Positions 32,696 through 44,284 of a stretch of 64,000 nucleotides of DNA are shown piece by piece. Position 1 is the first letter of the stretch; each line of letters starts with the position of its first letter. Both the position numbers and the translations under genes were made by a program. Origin of the DNA: Achatina immaculata (Eukaryota; Mollusca; Gastropoda; Stylommatophora; Achatinidae). Location: the NCBI GenBank assembly GCA_009760885.1, contig CM019701.1:34424697-34488696 (forward strand). Reading direction: 5' to 3'. The notes below the pieces were generated by a model. It ran no database searches. It saw nothing but the letters and a program-made list of their open reading frames with translations, and had not been told where the DNA came from.

Positions 32696-32945
32696 AAACT
32701 GAATCTGCTCTGGTTTATTAGATATACTTTTATATCACATTTTTGTATAATTTTCCAAAGGCTACTTTTGTGCACGCTGTCCTGAGCTTTTTCTTAAATG
32801 AAAATATTATGCCCACAATCTCAGCTTTTTGTCGGAGCAGGAATATTTGGTCCATTATTGATTTGTTCTTTCTAAAATCCGCTTGGTATTCTCCTAGTAG
32901 CTCCTCAAAACTTTCAGTCTTAAAGACTGACAACATTCCCTAATA
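32696..32945 (-). mobile_element. LINE RT fragment, unassigned family
   Basis: The minus frame includes GEYQADFRKNKSIMDQIFLL, the conserved 'E-x-Q-x-G-F-R-x-x-R-S-x-x-D-x-I-F' box of RT with Gly replaced by Asp. Only about 80 residues remain. Confidence 0.6.
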
Positions 32946-33021
32946 TACCAGGAACAGTCATATAGCTTCTGTAGTTATTTTCATGGAAAGAGTTTCTCCT
33001 AAAAATGAAGTATTCTCTTTC

Positions 33022-33250
33022 TCACAGACTTTCTTCTTCTTCATCATCATCATCATGATCATCATTATCATCCTCTTCTTCTTCTTCTTCAGATTTCCGA
33101 GCCATTATGGCTCACTGCTACAGATAAAGTTCGCCTTCATTCCTCTCATCTTCTCTCTCCAGTTGGTGACACCAAATTTCTCTATGTCCTCTTCTATGCT
33201 GTCTCTCCATTACTGCCTTGGTCTACCCCGTGGTCTTGTTTCCTTCATCT
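33022..33250 (-). mobile_element. LINE 3'-end fragment with GAT/GAA tail
   Basis: CATCATCATCAT and CTTCTTCTTC at 33027-33092 are followed by a segment whose complement reads like a LINE C-terminus (GKTTGSTKAVMERQ-type codons at about 33235-33190). Family not assigned. Confidence 0.4.
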
Positions 33251-33949
33251 TTTTTACATACATAATTTTCATTTGTCTGTTCTCTTTCGTTCTTTCTACA
33301 TAGACTTAGTTACTGCTGAAAAATAAAAAGAAAGGTTTCCTAATGCAAGGATACGGCCCAGTCGCTAGATCACTTGTTTTCCGCTCAACGTTTTATTTAC
33401 AATAATCATCTGCTGCATCCATTAACAGAACTTGCGCATAACATACAATCCTTTAATACTGTAACACTTAAAATATTATTTGTAAACAGCTGTACTAAAC
33501 CTCGAACAACAAACAGCTCTTGCTTGTCTCAGGTTGTAACAGACCCAGTTGCCAGTTTCTAGACTCAGTAATTGATAAGCAAAAAAAGAACATCTAGAAC
33601 ACAGTACAGGAACATTGAAATACACTGTAAAGCAGGCCCATCAGTGGTTAAACTATCTGTGAAAGTCAACAAGTACTGAATGTGTGTATATGTGTGCTCT
33701 ACTTCATATTCTTGTTATACGTTTATTCTGTTAAATAAAAAGAAAACAATCCTGTTCCCCTAGAGGGATGTGTGCTTATGTAACAACAGAAAGAGGGAAA
33801 AACCGTAAAAGAAAGAAGGCAACGAGAATTAGATGAGATAAAAAGAAAATTAAATTATTTCCATAAAAAGACAATCAGTCTGTGCTCATCATAGACAGTA
33901 CATATCTATTAAATCTGTACACAGAAAAGAAATAACTTAACTAACACAT
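33251..33949. other. no gene seen
   Basis: AT-rich, no recognised motif. Confidence 0.4.
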
Positions 33950-34095
33950 AAAGAAAATATTTTAACAGACGCAGAAAGAAAATATCCTAACATAATGCCT
34001 CAGAAAGAAAATATGTTAAAATATTGACACAGAAAGAAAATATGTTAAAATATTGACATAGAAAGGAAATATGTTAATTTACTGACACAGAAAGA
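33950..34095. repeat. about 29-bp minisatellite, about 5 units
   Basis: Unit GACACAGAAAGAAAATATGT plus TAAAATATT, with small variations. Confidence 0.8.
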
Positions 34096-34335
34096 AAAGT
34101 GCAGGAGTATCTCCTAAAAGCATACACGAATACAACTTGCTAGCTCAGAAAGACATCAGAACGGAAAGATATTTTATTGTTTCATTAAAAGGAAACAGTG
34201 TGTGTTCTGAATCACAAAAATAAGGCTATAGATCTGATTTACTTTCACAAATTAAAGAAAAGACAAATTTAAAAACCGAACTGTTTGCGGAAGAAAAACC
34301 AGTCAGTGGAAGAAAGTCAGTTGCAGAGGAAATGT

Positions 34336-36338
34336 AAGCGCTGGATTGGAAAAACCAAATAGAAAAGCATGGATATCAGATAAAACATGGAAGTATATAC
34401 ATGAAAGACGAGCAGTCAAATTAAACATGTTGAATGCAAAAGCAGATCATGAAAGAGATTCGGCAAAAGCAAAATACAAAGACATAGACAAGAAAGTAAA
34501 AAGTTCAGCTAGAAGGGATAAAAGAGAATACATAGACAATATGGCGAAAGAGGCAGAAAAAGCAGCAAAAACAGGAGACAGCAAAACTTTATATAACATA
34601 CAAAAGAGGCTAACAGGTACTATTACATCTAAAGAAAGACCAATCCTTAGCAAAACTGGAACACTATTAACATCAAATAAAGACCAAAAGCAAAGATGGG
34701 CTGAACACTTCCAAGAAATACTCAATCGACCACACCCAAAAGAATTGTTAAACCTTGAAACTGACTTACCAGCCCCACAACTAAATGTCAATCTAGATGA
34801 AATTGAATTGCATGAAATTGAAACAGCAGTGAATTTAATGGCTAACAACAAAGCTGCAGGTGAAGATGAAATAACAGCCGAGATGCTAAAAGCTATCAAT
34901 AGTGACAACATGAGACAACTACAGAGAATGTTTAACAAGATTTGGAAAGAAGAAAAGGTCCCTTCTAATTGGAAGAAGGGAATCATTGTGAAAATACCAA
35001 AAAAGGGCAACCTTAGTGACTGTAACAACTGGAGAGGAGTAACCTTAATATCAGTTGTGTCAAAAGTATTTTGCAAGGTCATTTTGAATAGACTCAAAGA
35101 TATAGTGGATACTGCAATGAGAGAAGAACAAGCAGGATTTCGAAAAGGGAGAAGCTGTCTCGACCAGATCTTTACTCTCAGAATAATACTTGAAGAACAT
35201 ATTGAAAAGCAGAAACCATTAATACTGAATTTCATAGATTTTAAGAAGGCATTTGATAGCATACACAGAGATTCATTATGGAGAATTTTATGTCTATATG
35301 GAATACCATCTAAAATTGTCAACATCATTAAGGACTTATACAATGGATATGGTTGTGCAGTCAAGACAGAAGAAGGGATGAGTGAATGGTTCCAGATTGA
35401 AACAGGCGTGAAACAAGGATGTATACTGTCTCCTTTACTTTTTGGGATTACAATAGACTTCATAATGAAAAAATGCTGCACAGGTAACACAGGTATTGAC
35501 TGGGTACATGGAACCCAACTAGAAGATCTTGATTTTGCTGATGACATAACTCTTATCAGTAATAATGTGAATTCCATGCAAGAAAAAACAGATAGCCTAT
35601 CTTCACTGGCTAGCAAAATAGGACTTGAAATTAACAAGGACAAAACAAAAATAATGAAAATTCCCATCAATCAAAATGGACAAATACACATAGAAGGGAC
35701 AGATATTGAAGAAGTCAATCAATTTGCATACCTTGGCAGCTACATAGACCAGGATGGTGACACTAGAAAGGAAGTTAGGATCAGAATTGCAAAAGCAGCA
35801 TCAATCTTCAAGAATCTTGAGAACATATGGAATTAAAAAGTTATAAGCACAAAAACCAAGTTAAGACTATTCAATTCAAATGTAATATCCACCCTCATTT
35901 ATGCATGCGAAAGCTGGAAAACAACTAAAGAAATAGAAAAGAAATTAGAGTCTTTTGAAAACAAATGCCTAAGGAAAATACTCGGCATCAAGTGGAATGA
36001 ATTCAAGAACAATGCAGAGATAAGACAGATGACTGAACAACAACCAGTCTCACGGGTGATCAGGAAAAGGAGAGGGACATATGTTGGCCACTTGATGAGA
36101 AGAAATGATCAGAGAATCCCAAAACAAGCTATCAAGTGGAACACAACAGGCCGAAGAAAAAGGGGCAGACCGCGTGAAACTCTGAAGAGAACATTATTAA
36201 GAGAGGCCAAGTTAACAGGCATAAAATCCTTTGATGAGGTTGAAAGACTCGCCGAAGACAGGAAAAATTGGCGAACTACTTTGCGAGCCCTATGTGACGT
36301 CTAACGGCACGGGAAGGATATAAGATATAAGATATATA
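34336..36338 (+). mobile_element. LINE-A1, TSD-bounded, lacks the endonuclease
   Basis: 11-bp TSD AGAGGAAATGT at 34325-34335 and 36339-36349. The 3' end is GTCTAACGGCACGGGAAGGA followed by TATAAGATATAAGATATAT. 5'-truncated in the linker between endonuclease and RT. Confidence 0.9.
34346..36304 (+). pseudogene. LINE-A1 reverse transcriptase frame, one nonsense codon
   Basis: A single plus frame of about 650 codons. The basic linker reads KPNRKAWISDKTW. RT has NNKAAGEDEITAEMLKA, NWRGVTLISVVSKVFCKV, EEQAGFRKGRSCLDQIF, FIDFKKAFDSIHRDSLW, GVKQGCILSPLLFG and DFADDITLIS. The thumb is FAYLGSYIDQDGDTR, and the C-terminus has RGTYVGHLMRRNDQ and GRRKRGRPRETLKR. The only break is TAA at 35834-35836, where sister copies at 43.6 and 59.5 kb have TCA (Ser); the same frame continues to 36302. 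The endonuclease is absent through 5' truncation, so the copy could not mobilise itself. A 407-codon antisense open frame is a shadow. Confidence 0.85.
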
Positions 36339-36349
36339 AGAGGAAATGT

Positions 36350-36693
36350 GAAATGAATAAATGAACAAAGAGAAAGGCCAGGGAAGAGAGAGAGAGAGAG
36401 AGAGGGGGGGGGGGCGGGCAAAAACTGACGAGAAAGGGCCCAAAGCTACACGGACATATCATACCTCAGGGAGGAATTGTTTCTGTTGATGAAATAGAAT
36501 TTGAAGAATGCAAATAGAAACGATAGAGGGAAGGGAGAACGGGTGAGTAACATGGTGATAACAAAGCAGGACACAGAGAGAAGGAACGAACGAACAAACT
36601 TTTATTTGCCTGAGGATGAAGAACCTGGACACTTAGACCCGTCTGACATTCTGTTCTTCATCACAAAGCTCTCATTATATTCAAGACATTCTA
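36350..36693. other. no gene seen; GA/G-rich run
   Basis: GAGAGAGAG followed by a G run at 36386-36416. No credible coding. Confidence 0.4.
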
Positions 36694-36704
36694 CATTCCT
36701 TAGT

Positions 36705-36920
36705 CATCATCATCATCATCATCAGGTGCCGTGCCGACTGGCGTTGCCTATTATGCTTCTCCAGAATACACGATCCTTCATGCAGGCCATCAGCACAGTT
36801 GGTGATCTCCTCTCACACCATCCCGTCAAACTGTCCAGTATCATTTCTCTTGATCTCCCTCTTGATCTTCTTCCTTCTATTTTTCCTGTTGTTATAATAT
36901 TTTTCAATGCCCCCTCTTCT
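36705..36920 (-). mobile_element. LINE-C3, short 3' fragment
   Basis: 11-bp TSD CATTCCTTAGT at 36694-36704 and 36921-36931. The 3' tail is (GAT)n and the body matches the last 190 bp of LINE-C1 (TGCAGGCCATCAGCACAGTT and so on, in complement). Confidence 0.9.
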
Positions 36921-36931
36921 CATTCCTTAGT

Positions 36932-37317
36932 GCAAATATATTATTCCTATAAGAAAATGTAATTAAAATTAACATTACAAAACTAAACTGACAAAATGGA
37001 AATAATAGAACTGTTACTTTTCATCAGTTTGGCTTTACTCTGTGACCCAGCGGGTCAACGTGGCACCACTTTACCGTGTGTGTGGTTGTCTGTAGTAGAC
37101 CTAGTGTGACAATGTTGACATAGTGTGACAATGTTGACATAGTGTGACAATGCTGACTTAGTGTTAATCTGCTTCTCCAGCACAAGTAAGGAAATCTTTC
37201 TTCAAATTCTCTGCTTCAAGATTTTAGTTTGGTACTTACCAACTAAGGACAATGACACTTAACAGCAAGAAGCAACTGACAAGTATTGAATAACAGTAAA
37301 AAAAAAATTAACCCTGT
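36932..37317. other. no gene; short 19-bp tandem at 37108-37160
   Basis: Three units of TAGTGTGACAATGTTGACA lie near 37108-37160. The rest is unrecognised. Confidence 0.5.
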
Positions 37318-37553
37318 CATGCCTTAAAGACACATAGGGATATGGTGTTAGTGCCCATATTTTCCTTGACCTGTCAGCACACTAGAGGGTGATATTGTCA
37401 GTATCACGCCTGGCCGCCTTTCCTTCCCCAAATCCAGAAGAAGTCGGGTACCCATTTCTACAGCTGGGTGACTGGGGTGTCCCCGGCCGGATTCGAACCC
37501 CCGACCTTCGCCATGAGAGACCAGTGCACTAACCACTTCGCCACTCAGACACC
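37318..37553 (-). mobile_element. tRNA-derived SINE, type S1, best preserved
   Basis: Minus strand: GGTGTCTGAGTGGCGAAGTG (box A), GGGGGTTCGAATCCGGCC (box B), ACCCAGCTGTAGAAATGGGT, GGCGGCCAGGCGTGATACTG, AGGTCAAGGAAAATATGGGC, ACACCATATCCC. This copy defines the S1 consensus here. Confidence 0.85.
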
Positions 37554-38199
37554 CGAATAACAGTAAACTACATTTTTATTGATGGAGGAAATATGGGATG
37601 AAAGGTGAGTGTGGAAAAATTTCATAACACATACAACGAAGGTACAGGCCACTCCAGCCACCGGCAAGAACTCAGTTTGCCATGTGAGGAGGGAGTGGTA
37701 CACACTGACACCAACTATAACTGCTGTCACACATCATGAACAGAGAACAAAACGGGGTTTCTACTTACAGCCTCGTGAATGATCTCCTCAGTTCACACAC
37801 AACGCTTCACAAAGTGCCAAACTGCTAGTTTAACAAAATCTCCAAAATGTTCTATTCTCATATTCTTCACTTCTCTGGTCACAACTCACTGAAGTCAAAT
37901 ACTGGACAATTAGTAACTTGTAACAATATAAACTCTGAATGCAGCCATCCTAGGTTCTCACTAGGACCTATCACTATACGTTTCTAAAAATCAACTCATT
38001 ATAAGCTCACAGTGATATGACAAATCCTTATATCATAATCATAATCATTCTGATAATCCTCCCTACGCTAAAAACTGATGCTTAAATATAAGGATATATT
38101 TTATAGAAATTTCCTGAAGATTTTCTACACGAGGAATCTAAATCCTCGTGAATCTGCCTGTTTATGACTTTCCTAAAGACACTGAAAATACAATTCCTC
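37554..38199. other. no gene seen
   Basis: AT-rich unique-looking sequence. Confidence 0.4.
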
Positions 38200-39010
38200 T
38201 TCTTCTTCTTCGTTCACTTCTACCACCAAGACCGCCCCGTGATACTACTGAATTTACTCCTGTGGTCCTCGATAGGTCCTGTGGTCCCTCTGTGGTCCCT
38301 GAAAGGACCACACGACATCCCCGAGAGGACCACAAGAGGTTCAGAGTATCTCAGGGTTTGAGCCTGTATTCTTGGTGGGTCTCAGAAGCGGGACTGCGTG
38401 ACACCGTGGTTTTCCTTGCACCCGTTTAATCTAGAGTTGGATTTTCTCACCTCGGAAAACCTCGACGTGTTTTGGAATACCCGTGTATCCCCGCCGGGTG
38501 AGAGGTGGTTGCCCATCCAGTCCAGAGTTGGACTTTCTCACCGGAAAACCTCAGCGTGTTTAGGATACGCTTAAATCCCCGTCGGGTGAGAGGTGATTGC
38601 CTATTTAGACTGCACTGGTCCAGTGTCTCCGACTTTAGCATTTTGTGGTCGTGGCCGCTACCCTTCCTAGTTGTGACCAGAACGGAGCTTTTGTCCAGGA
38701 GGACGAATCCTCGCCACTGGTAAGTTTCACCCCTGGGTTAAGCCGGTTTAGTCGTATTATCCCAGCATGGGGGTGTTTAAGACGTGACCGACCTCTAGAG
38801 CGGAGGTACCGTGCCATGAGTAATCATCAAGTTTCACCCCTGGTTTAAGCTCCAGATATTCGCCTTCGCCCCTTCTGTCAGTTTGAACAGTTCTGCCACG
38901 AGAAGCCTAGAGCTGGACCATCAGAGGCTATTTGAGACGCACGCCTTGGAGACATTTAATTGGAGTGGAGAGCATATCCCCTACCCCACCTCCGGCTATA
39001 ACAGTCCTTG
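38200..39010. other. GC-rich unclassified block with internal repeats
   Basis: Clearly more GC-rich than its flanks. Contains a tandem pair of about 110 bp (38422-38520 and 38521-38615) sharing AGAGTTGGA(C/T)TTTCTCACC, GGAAAACCTC and CGGGTGAGAGGTG. A second repeated phrase, AAGTTTCACCCCTGG, occurs at 38722 and 38829. CCTGTGGTCC/GGACCACA inverted words occur at 38259-38335. Short open frames exist on both strands but show no family motif. It could be LTR or leader sequence of an unrecognised element, or a transferred or host segment. Confidence 0.5.
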
Positions 39011-39667
39011 GAAAAAAAAGCAATTCCAAAATTAACTTTCTGTTACTAATTTTATCCGGGCTAAGCAAACAACCCAGTATACAAAAATAACTAATCACGA
39101 GAAGTTGACAAATCTAAATGTGGTAAGAGAATTCAGATTAACATCATTCACATTACTGGTTGCATTAAGAATCCAAAGTAATGTTGAAAGTTTATGAATC
39201 ACGGGAGCATGTAATCGACATCAGTTAGAAACTGAAAAATCCTGTAGTTGCAGAAAGGAATAATGCTTATATTTTTTAAAGTAATATGGGAGGGTATTTA
39301 AAAAATGAGCAGCGGAGTGAGCAAAGCTTTTCTTAAACAAGTGAAGTCTAGATTTTGGAAGAGGAATATTGTTTTAGCGTTGGCTAAACTTTGTGGCTAG
39401 ATAGCGCCGTTTCCATAGACAAACCGGAGAATTCTGGGACAAATTTCTACGAACTAAATAGTTGACCTGCTCTTCAGAGGCAGAATTTTGATAAGTCTGT
39501 GCTGATCTGTGGTCTGTGCTGACCTGTGGTCTGTGCTGATCAGTGGTATGTGCTTGATATCTGTCACTAATAAGCTTTACCATTTTCTTCTGGAGTGAGC
39601 TGAGCTTTCTTGTATTCTCAGAGAAGGAGGGAGAGAAGTATATTAACAAATATTTATCTCAGTCAGT
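39011..39667. other. no gene; short GTCTGTGCTGA tandem
   Basis: A 15-bp repeat, CTGTGCTGATCTGTG-like, lies at 39497-39550. A minus frame through 39649-39374 (SENTRKLSSLQKKMVKLISD, RRNLSQNSPVCLWKRRYLA) may be retroelement-derived but was not recognised. Confidence 0.35.
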
Positions 39668-39838
39668 CAGTCAGTAAGTCATTTGCATGTCCCTTGCGGA
39701 ACTTTGCCTCCCTAACAGCTCTCCTGTAGGCCTCTCAGTTGTAAGCAAGATGCCCTACTGCTGATGCATCCATTTGCAGATTATCAACGATGTCTTGCAG
39801 CCATCTTCGCCTTGGTCTTCCTCCCTTTCTTTTTCCTA
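39668..39838 (-). mobile_element. LINE-B4, short 3' fragment
   Basis: The complement matches the last 165 bp of LINE-B (ending GCAAAGTTCCGCAAGGGACA then TGCAAATGAC). Preceded on plus by CAGTCAGTCAGTCAGTAAGT, which may be the tail variant (ACTG)n. Confidence 0.85.
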
Positions 39839-40564
39839 TTTTATATATTTTAAAGTAGTAAAAAAGCGAAAGTTGGAAAAATCAAACAAATACACCAAAA
39901 CATTATTTTAAAACCTTAAGTGCCTTTTCATAATTATTTGTGTGGTTACCACAATTTTTCTGTGAACATTTTGTTCTGGTGTAATTTAGATAATGAATCT
40001 AGCCCGTTAATGTGCTGTCTTCAGAATATTTAGAACTTTTCCAATCCATATTTTCATGTTTTCTCTATTCACTTTACTTTCTTTGTCTTTTGCCTTTTTT
40101 TAAAAACTTGCTTCGTTAGCCAGTTTAATCTCTTAATTTGTTAAAATATTTTATATGTCTTCAGGGACAAAAAATGATTATCTTAACATATTTAAGGGAA
40201 TTAATGTTGAAATAAAACTGATCAGTAAAAAAAAAATTGAAAATAGGCAGAAGAAAACGGAATAAGAAATATATTTTCATGATCTTGACCTCGCTACCTG
40301 AAAGACAGGTTCCCGCCTCTTACCTTGTGGGCAGTCTTGAAGTTAATGTTTCACATCAGACGAAAAAAAAACAGGTTTCTGATAAAAACAACAACAACAA
40401 CAACACTGTATAAAGAAGACGAAGAGTTCATTTTAAACTTTGGGAACTGAAGCAAAATATTACAGACATGTTGATGAAATTAATCCGTGAAGTGCTAATC
40501 AACCATATGGGGATTTAATCATTGAAATAATATAATAGAACGAAGTAAGATTGAGTGGTAAAAG
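39839..40564. other. no gene seen
   Basis: AT-rich. About 60 bp near 40095-40150 (GCTTCGTTAGCCAGTTTAAT then CTCTTAATTTGTTAA) resembles 50232-50275, hinting at another low-copy repeat. (CAA)n at 40388-40403. Confidence 0.35.
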
Positions 40565-40820
40565 GTTTTTAAAAAAAGGTAAAAATCCCCGTTTTTTCAT
40601 GCCATTAAGGCATATTGGGATTACTATATTAGCCCGTATTTCCGAGACTTTCAATACAAGGAAGTGTGATGTGTATCACGCCTGGCCGCATTTACCTTCC
40701 CAGATTTCTCTGGTACCCATTTTTAGAGGCTGGGTGGACCCAGGGCCTGTTTTGTTGGTGTTGTGGTACCATAACAAAATCCCACTGCTAGGACTTGAAC
40801 CCGTTACTACAATTCAAGAA
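40565..40820 (-). mobile_element. tRNA-derived SINE, type S2, diverged
   Basis: In complement: GGGTTCAAGTCCTAGCAGTG (box B), GGATTTTGTTATGGTACC, CCACCCAGCCTCTAAAAATG, GGTACCAGAGAAATCTGGGA, GCGGCCAGGCGTGATACACA. The box A head is poorly preserved. Confidence 0.7.
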
Positions 40821-41194
40821 TGAATGGAGGGAACTAAATTCAGGTATCTGAAATAAAGTACACAAAACGTTAAGTCTAAACTTGTGTCACAGAAAAAAAC
40901 TGTGAAGACAGCACTTCTATAACACTAATAATAATAGCATAAGTGGAATATAATTCGTTTCCTGGAGAGATTGCTTTAGAAACAAAATTCTGCTTGTTTA
41001 CTTGGAACACTCCTTGTTTGTCCAAGTTGTATTAGGATTTTAAACACTGGAATAAAAGTAGTGTCATATAACAATCATATTGTACTAGCTTTCAATTGTT
41101 TGTTTAACTTCCTCAAAATCTTCTCCTGCCTTTCTTTTTCGTCTTTTTTATTTCATTTTTGCTGGGAATTTGAGCCATCTCGTGTATTTGTCTT

Positions 41195-41393
41195 TCTGAA
41201 CCTTAAGTGCCCAGGGCACATGGAGCTTCAGCAAGAGTTTTCCACAAACGTCTGTCCTTTGCCTTTTTCCCGCTCTTGCCCAGATGAGCCCTCTGTTGCT
41301 CAACATCCTCTCTGTTATTCTTCTCCATGTCTCCTTTGGTCTACCCTTACTTCTGTTCCTCTGTGATGTCCATCTTAGTGCTATTTTTGGTCA
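41195..41393 (-). mobile_element. LINE-D4, 199-bp 3' fragment
   Basis: 12-bp TSD TGTATTTGTCTT at 41183-41194 and 41394-41405. The body matches the last 200 bp of LINE-D1 (TGAACCTTAAGTGCCCAGGG on plus). The (GA)n tail is only a few bases long here. Confidence 0.9.
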
Positions 41394-41462
41394 TGTATTT
41401 GTCTTCAATGACAAATGTACATGTGCGCGTATCTACAGACATATGTATGTACACACATACCT

Positions 41463-41589
41463 CCGGTATTATGTGAAAAGCAAATGTTAACCGGTATTAT
41501 GTGAAAAGCAAATGTTAACCGGTATTATGTGAAAAGCAAATGTTAACCGGTATTATGTGAAAGCAAATGTTAACCGGTATTATGTGAAA
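41463..41589. repeat. 28-bp minisatellite, left half
   Basis: Unit CCGGTATTATGTGAAAAGCA plus AATGTTAA. The array is interrupted by LINE-A2 and continues at 44133-44215. Confidence 0.9.
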
Positions 41590-43145
41590 CAGACTAAAAT
41601 TCGCCACAATGAATCTCTGTGTATGCTATCAAATGCCTTTTTAAAGTCTTTGAAGTTCAGTATTAATGGTTTCTGCTTTTCAATATGTTCTTCAAGTATT
41701 ATTCTTTTCGAAATCCTGCTTGTTCTTCTCTCATTGCTGTATCCACTATATCTTTAAGTCTATTCAAAACGACCTTGCAAAATACTTTTGACACAACTGA
41801 TATTAAGTTACTCCTCTCCAATTGTTACAGTCACTAAAGTTGCTTTTTTTTTGGTATTTTAACAATGATTCCTTTTTTCCATTTAGAAGGAACCTTTTCT
41901 TCCTTCCAAATCTTATTAAACATTCTCTGTAGTTGTCTCATGTTGTCACAATTGATAGCTTTTAACATTTCGGGTGTTAATTCATCTTCACCTGCATCTT
42001 TTTTGTTAGCCATTAAATTCACTGCTGTTTCAATTTCATGCAATTTAATTTCATCTAGGTTGACATTTGGTTGTGGGGCTCGTAAGTCGGTTTCAAGGTT
42101 TAACAATTCTTTTGGGTGTGGTTGATTAAGTATTTCTTGGAAGTGTTCAGCCCGTCTTTGCTTTTGGTCTTTACTTGATGTTAATAGAGTTCCAGTTTTG
42201 ATAAGGATTGGTCTTTCTTTAGATGTAATAGTACCTGTTAGCCTCTTTTGTATGTTATATAAAGTTTTGCTGTCTCCTATTTTTTGCTGCTTTTTCTGCC
42301 TCTTTCGCCATATTGTCTATGTATTCTCTTTTATCCCTTCTAGCTGAACTTTTTACTTTCTTGTCTATTTCTTTATGTGTTGTATTCGCTAAATCTTTTC
42401 CAAGGTCTGTTTTTACATTCAACATGTCTAATTTGGCTGCTTGTCTTTCATGTATGTACTTCCATGCTTTTCTGTTTGGTTTTTTTTAGTTCAGCGCTTG
42501 CTTTTGCTTCTGTGATTATGGCTTGGTTTTTTTCAGTCCAGCGCTTGCTTTTGCTGCTGTTATTATGGCTGTGCTGTATAAATTCCATAATTCATCTATA
42601 CATATCTCCTCTACTTCACTGGGTGTTGTGGAATGATTGGCAAGTTCCTGATTGAAATTACTGTATTCTCTTCTTGTAGGCTGTGGCTGTTTATCTTTCT
42701 GTGTATTGATTTCTTGTGTTGGCTTTTCAGTTTTAGCTTTATTTGCCTATACACAGGTTGTGATCACTGTTAACATCTGCACCCCTATATGCCCTTACAT
42801 CTATCAGAGATGTTCTGTATTGCTTTCTAATACAAAAATGATCTATCGTCTATCTGGTTTCTAGTTCTATCATCTGGAGATATCCACGCTGTTTTATGTA
42901 TCTCTTTGTGTGGAAATATTGTGTCTCCAATGACCATGCCCTCTGTTAGACACATTTCAATTAATCTTTCTCCGTTCTGATTAACCATGTCAATTCCTTC
43001 TTTTCCCATTACTTTTTCCGCGTCGGTGTTATCTTTCCCTACTTTAGCGTTGAAGTCCCCCATAGAAATTAGGATATCGTGTTTAGGGACTTTGTTGATG
43101 ATTTGTTGCAACTGGTGATAGAAATTGTCTTTCACCTCATCATAT
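41590..43145 (-). mobile_element. LINE-A2, inverted 5' half
   Basis: Minus-strand LINE-A sequence from the endonuclease to early RT. Endonuclease: TYDEVKDNFYHQLQQIINKV, SMGDFNAKVGKDNTDAEKVM, NGERLIEMCLTEGMVIGDTI, WISPDDRTRNQIDD. The linker is frameshifted. RT: MLNLETDLRAPQPNVNLDEI, AGEDELTPEMLKA, KWKKGIIVKIPKK. The segment stops at the codons for D-S-L-W of the FIDFKKAFDS-HRDSLW region. The right limit meets the forward half at about 43142-43152, with ATATG/CATATG microhomology. The left TSD half is at 41579-41589. Confidence 0.85.
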
Positions 43146-44132
43146 GTTTGTGCAGTCAAAACAGAAGAAGGGATGAGTGAATGGTTCCAGATTGAAACAG
43201 GCGTGAAACAAGGATGTATAGTGTCTCCTTTGCTTTTTGGAATTACTATAGACTTCATAATGAAAAAATGCTGAACAGGTAACACAGGTATTGACTGGGT
43301 ACATGAGACACGACTAGGAGATCTTGATTTTGCTGATGACATAACTCTTATCAGTAACAATGTGAATTCCATGCAAGAAAAAAAAACAGATAGCCTGTCT
43401 TCACTGGCTAGCAAAATAGGACTTGAAATTAATGAGCACAAAACAAAAATAATGAAACTTCCCATTAATCAAAATGGAAAAGTCACATAGAAGAGACAGA
43501 TATTGAAGAAGTCAATCAATTTGCATACCTTGGCAGCTACATAGACTAGGATGGTGACACCAGAAAGGAAGTTAGAATTAGAATTGCAAAAGCAGCATCA
43601 ATCTTCAAGAATCTTGAGAACGTATGGCATTCAAAAGTTATAAGCACAAAAACCAAGTTAAGACTATTCAATTCTAATGTAATATCCACCCTCATTTATG
43701 CATGCGAAAGTTGGAAAACAACTAAAGAAATAGAAAGAAATTAGACTCTTTTGAAAACAAATGCCTAAGGAAAATACTCGACATCAGATGGAACGAATTC
43801 AAGAACAATGCAGAGACAAGACAGATGACTGAACAACAACCAGCCTCATGGATGATCAAGAAAAGGAGATGGACATATGTTGGTCACATGATGAGAAAAA
43901 ACAGTCAGAGAATCCCAAAACAAGCTATAAAATGGAACACAACAGGCAAAGAAAAAGAGGCAGACCACCTGAAACTCTGAAGAGGACACTGTTAAGAGAG
44001 GCCAAATTAACAGGTATAAAATCCCTTGATGAAGTTGAAAGCCTCGCCGAAGACAGGAAAAATTGGCGAACTACCTTGCGAGCTCTAATGTGACGTTTAA
44101 TGGCACGGGAAGGATATAAGATAAAAGATAAG
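43146..44132 (+). mobile_element. LINE-A2, forward 3' half
   Basis: Plus-strand continuation: CAVKTEEGMSEWFQIETGV then KQGCIVSPLLFG, DFADDITLISNNVNSMQE, FAYLGSYID followed by a stop, and a C-terminus with RRWTYVGH-like and KRGRPPETLKR codons, then GTTTAATGGCACGGGAAGGA and TATAAGATAAAAGATAAG. Several frameshifts and stops (for example at 43273 and 43547). The right TSD ATTATGTGAAA is at 44133-44143. About 50 bp of RT is missing between the two halves. Confidence 0.85.
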
Positions 44133-44215
44133 ATTATGTGAAAGCAAATGTTAACCGGTATTATGTGAAAGCAAATGTTAACCGGTATTATGTGACAGCA
44201 AATGTTAACTGGTAT
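44133..44215. repeat. 28-bp minisatellite, right half
   Basis: Continues CCGGTATTATGTGAAAGCAA plus ATGTTAA beyond LINE-A2. Confidence 0.9.
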
Positions 44216-44284
44216 TAAAGTAAATGTTTGTTTTTAGTGAGGTAATATTTTTTTTCTCTACGCATATTTTGGAAACTATATGTT

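Noticed and set aside
34447..35670. 407-codon minus-strand frame
   Set aside because: Antisense shadow of the LINE-A1 RT; it has no motifs of its own. The same holds for antisense frames at 5759-6556 and 47375-48118.
37318..37553. Functional tRNA gene
   Set aside because: Boxes A and B are present but no acceptor-stem pairing was evident, and the sequence continues into a SINE body shared with other copies.
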